A stretch of DNA of 64,000 nucleotides, taken from positions 1 through 64,000 of the forward strand of contig DAOMFV010000010.1 of NCBI GenBank assembly GCA_035430005.1, given 5' to 3'. The translations under genes and the position numbers were made by a program. Origin of the DNA: JAEUIE01 sp035430005 (GTDB lineage Bacteria > Planctomycetota > Planctomycetia > Gemmatales > HRBIN36). Numbering within the stretch: position 1 is the stretch's first letter; every line of letters begins with the position of its first letter. The notes under the pieces are model-generated. The model worked only from the letters and a program-made list of their open reading frames with translations, did not search any database and was not told where the DNA came from. Shown here one piece after another: positions 1 to 8,262 of this stretch.

Positions 1-696
1 ACCGTCTGCGGAAGCAACGGGTTATGTGGCCTGACTCTGCCATCAGTCAACAAACTGCATGGCCATCCTGCGGATAAAGTCATTGTCGAGGAAGCCAGGA
101 AGCATCATCATGGGATTCATGCAATAGTTCTGGGGCCGACAACGGTACTGGCTCGGGCGATTGACCGTGATCCGGAAATTACCATTCATCTCAAGGGAAT
201 CGTCGTCGTGGGTGGTGCGATTCAGGAGCCAGGTGATGCCGGCCCGGTTTCTGAATGTCATTTCCATGCAGACGCTCAAGCTGCTCGCAAGGTCATCCGC
301 TGCGGTGTGCCGCTGGTAGTCATTCCTCTCGATATCGGCAGACGATTTGCCTTCTCACCAGCCGAGTTAGACGAACTGCTGGCGGGCGATTCGTCGGCAT
401 GCAACCTGCTGAGGCGCATGATCCCTGGAGGAATGCGTAACTCCGCCGAACATTGTGGCATCGAAGGGTTGATCCTTCCCGACCTCGCCGGCATCTGCTG
501 GATGCTCTGGCCTCAATTCTTTACGACGAAATTACGTGTTATAGACATTGAAACCACCGGCGAATTAACCCGGGGGATGTGCGTGATTGATTCCCGTTCG
601 GCCAGGAAAACTCCTAATGTAGAATTGGTGGTTGATGCCGACATGGTCAGCATCAAGGCAGAGTTGCATAAAGCGTTTCATGGATTTGGCGGATGA
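1..696 (+). CDS. Nucleoside hydrolase, 3' part (5' end outside window)
   Basis: The reading frame is open from the first base, so 231 C-terminal residues of a protein that is normally about 310 long are visible. The stretch GPTTVLARAI followed by VVVGGAIQEPG matches the core of inosine-uridine preferring nucleoside hydrolases, which cleave the N-glycosidic bond of ribonucleosides in salvage. PLDIGRRF and the later NVELVVDAD also fit the family. One oddity: near the C-terminus the family usually has a HDPLA-type motif supplying a catalytic His and a calcium-binding Asp, while here I read ILPDLAG, so those residues look replaced or shifted. The calcium-binding DxDxxxDD motif at the N-terminus is outside the window. 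Stop overlaps the next start as ATGA, so the two genes are probably translationally coupled. Confidence 0.8.
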   Translation, partial: TVCGSNGLCGLTLPSVNKLHGHPADKVIVEEARKHHHGIHAIVLGPTTVLARAIDRDPEITIHLKGIVVVGGAIQEPGDAGPVSECHFHADAQAARKVIRCGVPLVVIPLDIGRRFAFSPAELDELLAGDSSACNLLRRMIPGGMRNSAEHCGIEGLILPDLAGICWMLWPQFFTTKLRVIDIETTGELTRGMCVIDSRSARKTPNVELVVDADMVSIKAELHKAFHGFGG

Positions 697-2384
697 GCAT
701 GGACCCCTGGTATCTGTTGAAGTGTTCTAGTTGCAGAGCAACGCTGAGGATTAAATCAACCTACGTCCACATGCGGGGGAAATGTCCCGTCTGTGGAATA
801 CGGATTGAGCCGCCACAGCCCAAGGCTCTGGTGATGAGCGACAGTGATGAGCCATTGGGGTTGGTGCCGTTGGATGAGGAGTGGCCCGAACCGGCCACGG
901 TTCTCCATTCGGATCGAGAAGCTGCCGCGGATATTGGTGCCGTATATGGCATGAGCCAGAATGCAGGCGACGGTGTAATCAAACAGCAAAAAGAAGAGGA
1001 AGAGCAGGGGGGAGTCTATTCGCTGGCATTCGATCCCACAGAACCCAAGGGACCTGGGATTACTCGTTCTGCGGAGTGGGATCAGGGCCAGGTCGCTTCG
1101 CCTCCATCAGTCGCCACTGCTGTTAAGGAAGTGGCATCAGCGCCAGGCGTCAGGGCGGCGTCGGTTCAGCCGCCAGCGGTATCGTCTGAAGTTGTCATCA
1201 AGACCGAGGTCGATCCACTGTTTGGCGATGAGGTGAAGATTGCTGTACCGGCGCCCAAAGTGCCACAACCTGTTGCCGAGAGTCCTCCGCCCGTAACAAA
1301 TGGGAGTGCTGCGCCACTTGCTCGGCTGGCGACGGACGGCGACCTCAAACTGCATGATCCCATTGTCATTCCCCCTCCCCCTGACAGCAGTCAATCGTCT
1401 CCAGTAGTTAAGAAGAAAAAGAAGAAGCAGGCCGAGCCGGAGCCTGTTGAGGATAAGCCCAGCCTGGATACGCCCACTACCGATGTCCACATGTACCGCT
1501 TGAGCGAAGCGGAAGAGAATCGCATCAAGCTTGATGAGGTGCCCAAGTCGCTGTTCTTCGAAGGGGTGTTAACCTTTCCCTGGCAGATTCCCAACATAGG
1601 GCAATGGATATGGCTTTCACTGGGGTTCTCGATTTGCCTGCTGCTGCTGCGTTTGATTTATCTGGTGATCGAATCGGGCAGTATGTATGCAAGCGTGGGT
1701 GCCGCGGCGATTGGAATGGCTTCCTTGCTCCTGGTCTTTTTCACACTTGCCAAAGGGTGTGGCTGCTGGTCAAGCACGATCACCTACACTGCGGCAGGAA
1801 GTAAAGCGGTGGATTGGGCCAACGAAGGTTGGCGGGAAAACATCATTGCCTGCCTGAGAATTGGCTATTACTTCGCGCTCGCCCTCATGATGGCGACGCC
1901 ATTATTAGTGTTGAACGTTATTAGCATTGGCACTTATCTTTGGCTTATGGGAGCCCTCTTTATTTTTCCTGTCTTCCTGTTCAGCGGTATGGCGTCGCTG
2001 ACGTTCTGGAACTTTCTGCATGGCGAGGTCATCAAGACGATGATCTTGAAGATGCATCAATACCTGTTGATGTTTTTGCTGAGTGCAATCATCTTCTTTA
2101 TTGCCGGTGTCCCTGCCTATTTTGCCACACAGTATGGCTGGCTCAGTTTAATCGCCGGCCCACTGTGCGCCGCCGCTTGGTTGATCTACGGAAGGCTTCT
2201 GGGACGAATGGCCTATCTCTTACAACAGGAGCCGAAGAGGAAAAAGAAGAAAAAGAAGAAGAAGCAATCGCAGGGCGGCGCGGAAGAGAGTGCTGTTGCC
2301 GACCAAACAGCAGAAGATTCGGAAACCGACGAAAAAGGCCCACGGGAGGACGCCCGTGGGCCTGGGGGAGCGCGACCGGTTTGA
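693..2384 (+). CDS. Zinc-ribbon, proline-rich, multi-pass membrane protein of unknown function
   Basis: A 563-residue protein whose start overlaps the preceding stop (ATGA). Residues 11-34 carry two CxxC pairs (C11/C14 and C31/C34), a likely zinc ribbon. Residues 50-290 are low-complexity, rich in Pro, Ala and acidic residues, with a lysine run near 240-245. About six hydrophobic segments follow (roughly 305-326, 332-353, 387-408, 411-434, 456-477, 481-502). The tail after 512 is a lysine run followed by an acidic, Gly-rich end. The zinc ribbon, linker and membrane-domain layout is common in planctomycete proteins of unknown function; I do not recognise a catalytic site. Its last codons are also the terminator of the opposite-strand gene (2331-2363), which may explain the odd Gly/Pro/Arg tail. 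Confidence 0.75.
   Translation: MSMDPWYLLKCSSCRATLRIKSTYVHMRGKCPVCGIRIEPPQPKALVMSDSDEPLGLVPLDEEWPEPATVLHSDREAAADIGAVYGMSQNAGDGVIKQQKEEEEQGGVYSLAFDPTEPKGPGITRSAEWDQGQVASPPSVATAVKEVASAPGVRAASVQPPAVSSEVVIKTEVDPLFGDEVKIAVPAPKVPQPVAESPPPVTNGSAAPLARLATDGDLKLHDPIVIPPPPDSSQSSPVVKKKKKKQAEPEPVEDKPSLDTPTTDVHMYRLSEAEENRIKLDEVPKSLFFEGVLTFPWQIPNIGQWIWLSLGFSICLLLLRLIYLVIESGSMYASVGAAAIGMASLLLVFFTLAKGCGCWSSTITYTAAGSKAVDWANEGWRENIIACLRIGYYFALALMMATPLLVLNVISIGTYLWLMGALFIFPVFLFSGMASLTFWNFLHGEVIKTMILKMHQYLLMFLLSAIIFFIAGVPAYFATQYGWLSLIAGPLCAAAWLIYGRLLGRMAYLLQQEPKRKKKKKKKKQSQGGAEESAVADQTAEDSETDEKGPREDARGPGGARPV
2331..2363 (-). terminator. Rho-independent terminator of the BBP7 gene, inside the opposite CDS
   Basis: Read on the minus strand, an 11-bp perfect stem (AGGCCCACGGG / CCCGTGGGCCT, arms 2353-2363 and 2336-2346) with a 6-nt loop is followed directly by a run of five T. 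It lies 45-77 bp beyond the stop of the minus-strand gene at 2408. It is embedded in the last codons of the plus-strand gene ending at 2384. Confidence 0.85.
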
Positions 2385-2407
2385 CCCGGCCGCGGCGGTG
2401 GGGCTGC

Positions 2408-3784
2408 TTAATATCGGAATTCGAGGCCCAGGTTCAGGCCCTGAGCATAGTAGCGGCCTTCGGTGAAGATATTCGTGACGGGGATCGGGTTTTCTGCAGT
2501 TCCCAGCGTAATCTTGCCTGAGCCGGAGGCAGGAGCATCGTTCGGTGTAAACTGGGCTACACGAGTCATGACCATGACGTTGTAGCCTGCGAAGACGCTC
2601 AGATTCTCAGTGAGGTGGAAGCCGGCACTCAGGTTGCCTTCTAATACGAAGGCAAGACGGGTATGGTTTTCACGTAGAATGGTCTGCGAAGGGTATACAT
2701 CTTCAGGGATGAAGATATCGGTGTTGAACACGGCTTCATTGGTAATCAGTTCTTGTCGCATCCCGCCAAAAGCAAACTTGCCAAAGCCATTGATGAAGAA
2801 GCGACCGTAGTCGGAGTCAAACCGGGCACCTACTTGGGCACCGAAGAACTGGTTGTGAGCTTGGTAATCGCCAGCGAGGAACGTAGTGGAACCGTTGGTG
2901 GCAGGCCGATTCGTGAACGCGTCAATGATGTAGATATCATCTCGAACCGTAATCGACTGGAACAGTGTTTGATCCAGAGTCAGATCGAGGTAGCGAAGGC
3001 CATAGATTCCACTGACCTTGGTTTGTCCAATGGTGAAATAGCGATTGTTCACATTGGCTTCAAACCCGAAGAACTTGGAACTGGAAGCTCCTTCAATACG
3101 GGCGTTGAAGTCAGCGGAGAAATTGACAGGTGTCTGGACGATTGTCTCGATCGGGGCAGAGCCATTAGAACCAGGTGTCGTCATGATGACAACATTCTGC
3201 AGGCCTGTCTGGAATTGAACATTTTGGGCTGAGGCAATACCGGTGTACTGAGTGCCCTTCGTCTCCAATTGGAAGTACGATAATTCTGCACTCCAATCAC
3301 GTGCTGAGTCAAGAAACATGCCAATGGTTAAACGTCCGCCAGTACGATCCAGGCCTTCAAGACCAGAGCCGGACTGGATGCTGGGTTCCAGTCGTGCAAT
3401 CCCGGAGATGTCCTTGATGAGTGGACTGCCATCAGGATTGGTAAGTTGAACCGGAACTAATGGATTTGTGAGATTATAAGCCGTCGTACGGAAGCCGTAA
3501 GGCATGCTCGCACGGAACGTCGGTAAGCTATCACCACTATTACTGCTGAACGAACTACCCAGTTGCCAGACCAGCACCTCAGCCGAGCCATAGAACTTGT
3601 AATCAGGCAGGAAGCTACCCGAACAGCCGGTAGAGCATCCGGCACAATCGCCGGTGGCAATCTGCCCGGTTCGGGCAGCATTGCTGCTGGCCATCTTTAC
3701 AGAGGCCAGCTCAACATCCTGGGCTGCGGCGAAACCGGTGCCGGCCAACATCGCAGACAGAGACCAGATCATCTTGCGCTTCAT
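2408..3784 (-). CDS. BBP7-family outer-membrane beta-barrel protein
   Basis: A 458-residue protein with a signal peptide (MKRKMIWSLSAMLAGTGFAAA, cleavage probably after the AAA near residue 21). A short Cys-rich patch (GDCAGCSTGCSG, about residues 45-56) is followed by a domain of alternating aromatic and polar strands ending in GLEFRY. That aromatic C-terminus is typical of outer-membrane barrels. The pattern YGSAEVLVWQL near the N-terminus, a region of SGIARLEPSIQSGSGLEG, and the strand content match planctomycete BBP7 (beta-barrel porin 7) proteins, whose substrate is unknown. It is expected in the outer membrane. It is monocistronic, with its own upstream region (3785-4113) and a strong terminator at 2331-2363. 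Confidence 0.8.
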   Translation of the reverse strand: MKRKMIWSLSAMLAGTGFAAAQDVELASVKMASSNAARTGQIATGDCAGCSTGCSGSFLPDYKFYGSAEVLVWQLGSSFSSNSGDSLPTFRASMPYGFRTTAYNLTNPLVPVQLTNPDGSPLIKDISGIARLEPSIQSGSGLEGLDRTGGRLTIGMFLDSARDWSAELSYFQLETKGTQYTGIASAQNVQFQTGLQNVVIMTTPGSNGSAPIETIVQTPVNFSADFNARIEGASSSKFFGFEANVNNRYFTIGQTKVSGIYGLRYLDLTLDQTLFQSITVRDDIYIIDAFTNRPATNGSTTFLAGDYQAHNQFFGAQVGARFDSDYGRFFINGFGKFAFGGMRQELITNEAVFNTDIFIPEDVYPSQTILRENHTRLAFVLEGNLSAGFHLTENLSVFAGYNVMVMTRVAQFTPNDAPASGSGKITLGTAENPIPVTNIFTEGRYYAQGLNLGLEFRY

Positions 3785-3838
3785 GGAATTCCCCCTGCAT
3801 CACGTGGATGCCTGTATCCAATGCAAGGAGCAGCCCCA

Positions 3839-3864
3839 TGCGTTGTTTAGTGTCAAACAACGCA
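3839..3864. promoter_or_regulatory. Perfect hairpin upstream of the BBP7 gene
   Basis: A 10-bp perfect inverted repeat, TGCGTTGTTT (3839-3848) and AAACAACGCA (3855-3864), with a 6-nt loop, lies 55-80 bp upstream of the minus-strand start at 3784. Its place suits either an operator or a 5' leader hairpin. No T-run follows on the minus strand, so it is not an obvious terminator. Confidence 0.45.
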
Positions 3865-4113
3865 CGCTTGGTGTGGGCCTGGCCCTGCCTGTTGGCGATT
3901 CTCACCCCATAACCTCAATCGCACCTGATGAGTTGTGCGTTCTCATTTGATCAAGACGGTCAAGTTGGTCTTGACACGCTTGCGGTACGTGCAGGTTATG
4001 CCAGCTTTGTTATCGGCAACGAAGGGGAGGTGAATAAAATGTTTGCTAAAAAAGAATCTAGGAAGTCTGGCTAATCTTGTTGTTGCTGGTATAAAACTGT
4101 GCGAAATATAGGG
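3865..4113. other. Intergenic region upstream of the BBP7 gene
   Basis: No gene is visible here. It separates the stop of the 906-residue protein (4114) from the BBP7 leader and should hold the BBP7 promoter. A small hairpin, GTCAAG (3959-3964) and CTTGAC (3970-3975), is the only other symmetry I see. I could not pick a convincing -35/-10 pair. Confidence 0.4.
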
Positions 4114-6834
4114 CTATTTCACAGGAGTCGATGTCGTAGCTGGAGGTGAAGCGTTAATGGATTCGATCTTCAGGTCATCAAAATAAACCGTTCCGATGCC
4201 AGTAAGTGCGATCGACATCGAAATTTGTCCTGAGGCAGGAACCTTCCGGAAAACTTCGATCTTTTTCCATGCGGCACTGTGGTAGAGACGGATGCCGAGT
4301 GATTCGCCGCCGGCGCTATCATAAAGGAGCAGTCCATCGGCACTGGCACGAATGGGCACAGGAATACGGTACCACCCGGTCAGTTTGACATTCGTGCCTG
4401 GAGGAAGAGTGACGTTTGGTGTACTGACCACGAGAAAGGTGCGTTCCAGAGCATCGGGTGCGTAGCTGGGGTCTTTCGGCGTGATCGATAACTTCCAGCA
4501 TTGACTGCCATCATGAGGCGACTCAGAGACTCGCATTTCGGTGAGTTGTACTTCGTCTTGAGTATCTTTCTTGACAGTCCAGCCTGAAGGCGCAGCGCCG
4601 GTGGGGGTTTCGCAATCTCCGTCTCGCAGCAGGTTCCCGGAAATCTGGCTCTGATTAATGACTTTGAGCCAATCGTAGTATTTGGGCAGCGAGTAATAAC
4701 TCAGGGTGTACTGTGAACTCACCGGGCTGCTTAAGCCTTTGACTGTGTAGTCCCAATGATTGCGCATGAGCTGGCGGATGTACTCGCCACTGCGCTGGCT
4801 GGCTTCGTACGAGAGACGATGGTCGGCCAAGTTACCTCGATTGAATGCCTTGAAAGATGCTTCAAGCTGCTTGTAAGCCTGTTCACGCAGTTGATGATCA
4901 TAAGGCCGATCCAGTCCCTGAGCCTTGAGCTGATCGTGAATCACTTCAACAGTGGTTAGCTCTTCTCTGGCTGCATCGTAGGCCCATTGGGCAGCCAGGC
5001 GGGCCGTCTGCTGAGCCTGCTGCTGCATTTTGCCGATCGCGTTGGTATCACTGGTGCAGAGCAGGGCGGTACAGATAGCAAAATCAGGAAGTGAAATTTC
5101 AACGCCCCCCGGAGCACGGCGGTGATGAATGGATCGAAGATCGCCAGGGACCACTTCAAACACTTGAGCATCGACCGGAACGCCAGGGATGACGATCTGA
5201 AAATGCTTGACATGGCTTGGCCCGAGAACAAACTGATTGCCTGGAGCAGTCCAGATGGGCAGCACAACGAAACCGCCGTCACAGCGCAGAATGGCGGCAT
5301 GGATACGGGGATCTGTTGTTTTGATCCACTGAACATCCTGAATGGTGGCCAAGTAAGGTTCCAGCAAACTGAACTGGAGATTGAGCAGAGCCAGTTCGAG
5401 CTTGCGGGCCTTGCCCAGCTTTTCATCATTGAGCGTATCATCTGCCCAGAACCCCAGGCCGCGATAGCCTGCTGAAAGAGCGAGGTACGACATCAGCCGA
5501 ATCTGGCCGGGATTCGGCCCCAGGTCCGAAGAGGTCTTGGACTTCTCCACGCCATGGACCATCACCCTGGTGCCCTCCGGTACATGGGTCTGCACCCAAG
5601 TCCAGAAGAAGGCGTCAGGCTGGGCTAACCGGGTTCTGCTGACAAGCCAGTCACGATAATCGGTGGGGTTGAGCGTGGTCAGCAATGGCCAGCGATGCAC
5701 CCCGATCATTTCCAACTGCTGACTGTATTGCCGATACCCATTCCAAACGGAGCCGGAATAGAGCTGGCCCTGAGTACGAGAGCCACGAAGCGACTTACTG
5801 ACGACATCAACCTGCTCGGAAGTCAGGCCGGTGTTGCCGCTGAGCTGCCATGCAAGGACGTGGTCGGTACGAGGAAATCGATCCATCTCGGTACGCAAGG
5901 AAGTAGGCGTGAGCATGGCCATGCCACCTTCTGGCGGACGAAGCTCAGGAACGAGCCAGAATCCCTCTTTTACTGCTGAAGTCAACGTCGCTTCGGGGGT
6001 CTTGCTATCGACCCAGAGAGTGTTGAAACCAATTTCCCTCAGGCTTTTGAGCGAAGCGGCATCCGTGAGACGTATGCCACGCAGAAAATAGTTCTGTTTC
6101 TCCACGACGAGCTTATTGCGTGTCAGTTCCACCAGTGGCGCTGCATTGCGAATCGAAGTGGTGTTAGCAGGGGTGGTCGGACGAGTTTCGACAGGGTTGC
6201 TTGAGATCACCGGATTGATCTCAATGTCGTCAATCCAGACCTGGTGCTCACCAGGGCCGCTATAGATGTTGAGTTGTAACTGATCAATGAAAGCACCATC
6301 GGTATTGACCTTGTGATTAACTTCACCCTGCATCAGCAGGCTTTGCCCGGACAGTTCCTTCTTGGGGTCGCGCAGCCAAAGTTGCTGCCAGTCGCCAGTC
6401 TGGGCATAGACGTCGCCCGTGAGGAGCAGCGTCACATGCTGATCGAGATTCTTGGCATTGCGCTCCTGTGGCAGCACGACACGCGCTCCCACTCGCATTC
6501 CGGGCCGGTTGGCTTTGACCCAGACGCTGACCTTCAGGTCATCGACGATCTCCGCCTTAGGCAAGGCATACCAGTAATAGATGTGGGTGCCAGGCTTGGC
6601 GATGAGTTGAATGTTTTCAGAACGAGTGCCGGTATGGGCGATCTTGCTGTCGAGGCGGTGCAGCGTTTCCTGGAATGGGGCGTCAGCCACGCCGGTGCGC
6701 CAGCAGATCGTTCCTTGCTCGAAACCCTCTCGGTGGACTGAGGAGGTTGCAGGTGGTTGAGCATGCAGCGATGCCATCCAGATGATGGCCAAAAGGGTGG
6801 TGCTCACAATCATGCCGGTTCGGCCAAGGCGCAT
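4114..6834 (-). CDS. Secreted multidomain protein, glycosidase-like barrel between two carbohydrate-binding-like domains
   Basis: A 906-residue protein with an N-terminal signal peptide ending around HAQ (residue 25). Residues about 30-208 look like a jelly-roll binding module (HTGTRSENIQL, VSVWVKANRPGMRVGAR, VWIDDIEINP). Residues about 235-480 (NYFLRGIRLTDAASLKSLREIGFN and onward) resemble the start of a TIM-barrel glycoside hydrolase of the beta-galactosidase type. A long helical stretch lies around 610-690. Residues about 740-890 form a second binding-like module ending in TVYFDDLKIES. I could not locate a clear pair of catalytic glutamates, so an enzymatic role is inference. It is expected to be exported. 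It diverges from the hpf-pts run and is followed by BBP7 on the same strand, 329 bp away. Confidence 0.65.
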   Translation of the reverse strand: MRLGRTGMIVSTTLLAIIWMASLHAQPPATSSVHREGFEQGTICWRTGVADAPFQETLHRLDSKIAHTGTRSENIQLIAKPGTHIYYWYALPKAEIVDDLKVSVWVKANRPGMRVGARVVLPQERNAKNLDQHVTLLLTGDVYAQTGDWQQLWLRDPKKELSGQSLLMQGEVNHKVNTDGAFIDQLQLNIYSGPGEHQVWIDDIEINPVISSNPVETRPTTPANTTSIRNAAPLVELTRNKLVVEKQNYFLRGIRLTDAASLKSLREIGFNTLWVDSKTPEATLTSAVKEGFWLVPELRPPEGGMAMLTPTSLRTEMDRFPRTDHVLAWQLSGNTGLTSEQVDVVSKSLRGSRTQGQLYSGSVWNGYRQYSQQLEMIGVHRWPLLTTLNPTDYRDWLVSRTRLAQPDAFFWTWVQTHVPEGTRVMVHGVEKSKTSSDLGPNPGQIRLMSYLALSAGYRGLGFWADDTLNDEKLGKARKLELALLNLQFSLLEPYLATIQDVQWIKTTDPRIHAAILRCDGGFVVLPIWTAPGNQFVLGPSHVKHFQIVIPGVPVDAQVFEVVPGDLRSIHHRRAPGGVEISLPDFAICTALLCTSDTNAIGKMQQQAQQTARLAAQWAYDAAREELTTVEVIHDQLKAQGLDRPYDHQLREQAYKQLEASFKAFNRGNLADHRLSYEASQRSGEYIRQLMRNHWDYTVKGLSSPVSSQYTLSYYSLPKYYDWLKVINQSQISGNLLRDGDCETPTGAAPSGWTVKKDTQDEVQLTEMRVSESPHDGSQCWKLSITPKDPSYAPDALERTFLVVSTPNVTLPPGTNVKLTGWYRIPVPIRASADGLLLYDSAGGESLGIRLYHSAAWKKIEVFRKVPASGQISMSIALTGIGTVYFDDLKIESINASPPATTSTPVK

Positions 6835-6983
6835 ACGACATCCTCCCTGCAGCGCGCGATGTTGTTGTCAAGGAGAAATACCAGAATCAGAAAACGGCGC
6901 AAAGCCCAATCAGTCATCGACTTGCTGTGACTCACTGGCGATTGGAGTTGACTCCAAAGCCAAACATGTCCTCCGGTATTAAC

Positions 6984-7012
6984 TTGCTGTCGAACATGGC
7001 GTGCCTTACACT
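6984..7012 (+). promoter_or_regulatory. Candidate sigma-70-like promoter of the hpf-pts run
   Basis: TTGCTG (6984-6989) and TACACT (7007-7012) are separated by 17 nt and lie 27 bp before the hpf start codon. The match to consensus is moderate (3/6 and 4/6). It lies in the gap between two divergent genes. Confidence 0.35.
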
Positions 7013-7039
7013 AGCTAAGCGAACATCACGGAGTAAGGT

Positions 7040-7375
7040 ATGCAAATCGTTGTGACGGCCCGACATGGGCATTTGTCTCCAGAGCATAAAAAGGATGTTG
7101 AGGCCAAAGTGGAGAAATTGCTTCACTACTTCAATCGAGTCGAATCAATTAATGTGACGCTCAACCTCGAGCATCAACATGGCCCGAAAGAGGCTGAAAT
7201 TCAGCTTAACGCTGAACATAAGCACGATTTCATCGCCAAAGATTCAGACAACGACATCTTTGTTGCTCTGGATAAGGCCATTGCTCGGATGGAACACCAG
7301 ATTCGCAAGTATAAAGAGAAGATTCAGGACCACCGCCGGGCTCCCGCAGCCGGCGATGTTCCAGCTGCACAGTAA
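7040..7375 (+). CDS. hpf: Ribosome hibernation-promoting factor (HPF/RaiA family, short form)
   Basis: A 111-residue protein starting MQIVVTARHGHLSPEH, the usual opening of the HPF/YfiA fold. The sequence INVTLNLEH, the polar QLNAEHKHDFIAKDSDND and DKAIARMEHQIRKYKEKI fit the beta strands and second helix of the family. It is a short form: the C-terminal dimerisation domain of long HPFs is missing. Such proteins bind the 30S decoding region and inactivate ribosomes under starvation. The start is supported by GGAG (7030-7033) six bases upstream. It heads a run with ptsN, HPr and enzyme I, much as hpf lies next to ptsN in the rpoN operon of proteobacteria. Confidence 0.9.
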   Translation: MQIVVTARHGHLSPEHKKDVEAKVEKLLHYFNRVESINVTLNLEHQHGPKEAEIQLNAEHKHDFIAKDSDNDIFVALDKAIARMEHQIRKYKEKIQDHRRAPAAGDVPAAQ

Positions 7376-7408
7376 CGGTATCCGCAGACAGGGAGTCGGC
7401 GTTCACAC

Positions 7409-7882
7409 ATGAGTATCCGCATCACAGACTTTGTCGTCAAGGAAGCCATCAATCCTGGTGTGAAAGCCACCACTAAGGAGGCGGTCATCCGTGAATTGGT
7501 ATCGAGTCTCAAAACCACGGGCAAGGTCACCGAAACAGACGAAGAGAACATTGTAAAAGCCATCATGAGGCGAGAGCAGCTTGGTTCCACCGGCATCGGT
7601 CGGGGCGTAGCCATTCCTCATGCCAAGCACGAAAGTGTGGGCAAGTTAATCGGTTCCATTGGTCTTGCCCCAGCCGGCATACCTTTTGAAAGCCTCGATA
7701 ACGACCCGGTCAACATCTTTGTGATGTTGCTCTACGCTCCCGAACGACCCGGCGAACACTTGCGTGCCCTGGAAGCAGTCTCAAGACTCTTGCGTGATGA
7801 GAAGTTCTGTCAGTCGTTGTTGAAATGCACCACCAGGGAGGAGATTTGGCATCTTCTCTGCGAAGCGGATGGTGTGAAATAA
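7409..7882 (+). CDS. ptsN: PTS EIIA(Ntr)-type phosphoacceptor protein
   Basis: A 157-residue EIIA domain of the fructose/nitrogen class. GRGVAIPHAKHE contains the phosphorylated histidine, H71, in its usual setting, and the C-terminal SRLLRDEKFCQSLLKC with its following helix matches the family. It accepts phosphate from HPr and usually acts as a regulator rather than a sugar carrier; no EIIB or EIIC gene is in the window. The gap after hpf is 33 bp. GGGAG lies upstream at a long spacing. The cell location is expected to be cytosolic. Confidence 0.92.
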   Translation: MSIRITDFVVKEAINPGVKATTKEAVIRELVSSLKTTGKVTETDEENIVKAIMRREQLGSTGIGRGVAIPHAKHESVGKLIGSIGLAPAGIPFESLDNDPVNIFVMLLYAPERPGEHLRALEAVSRLLRDEKFCQSLLKCTTREEIWHLLCEADGVK

Positions 7883-7926
7883 CCTTAACCCCCTGGTAAC
7901 GTGTCTCAACAACGGAGCAGAACTGA

Positions 7927-8226
7927 ATGAGCGCTGGTGTGGCCCATCAACGAACCGTCGAAATCCACTTTCCCGTGGGCTTGCACGTTCGTCCGGCTAC
8001 GATCATTGCCAAGAAAGCACGAGGCTTTCAGGCAGAGGTGTTCCTGGTTTACCAAGACCGCAAGGTAAGCGCCCGTAACGTCTTCGACATGTTCCTTCTT
8101 GGAGCAGAGAAGGGGGCACTGATCAAGCTGGAAGCTACTGAAGACACTGATGCCGAAACAGCGCTCGACGCACTGGCAGCTTTGTTCGCCCCTGAATGCC
8201 CTGAGATGAAACTGCCCGAAGAATAG
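7927..8226 (+). CDS. ptsH: HPr-family phosphocarrier protein
   Basis: A 99-residue HPr. VGLHVRPATII holds the active histidine H20 and the Arg that follows it, so it should pass phosphate from enzyme I to EIIA. The regulatory serine site (Ser46 in Gram-positive HPr) is not conserved: where the family has a Ser before the IMGVMSLGA-like helix, this protein has Asn (N51, in SARNVFDMFLLGA). Phosphorylation by an HPr kinase at this site therefore seems impossible. In that it resembles the NPr type. An acidic, Pro-containing tail follows residue 88. It sits 36 bp before enzyme I. GGAG lies nine bases before the ATG. Confidence 0.93.
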   Translation: MSAGVAHQRTVEIHFPVGLHVRPATIIAKKARGFQAEVFLVYQDRKVSARNVFDMFLLGAEKGALIKLEATEDTDAETALDALAALFAPECPEMKLPEE

Positions 8227-8262
8227 CCCGTTGATCATCCGACAAGAAAAACTCAGCCCACT

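Noticed and set aside
1940..2521. Plus-strand frame of 193 codons overlapping the zinc-ribbon gene
   Set aside because: A shifted frame within a gene with clear membrane segments; no motif and it runs into the BBP7 gene.
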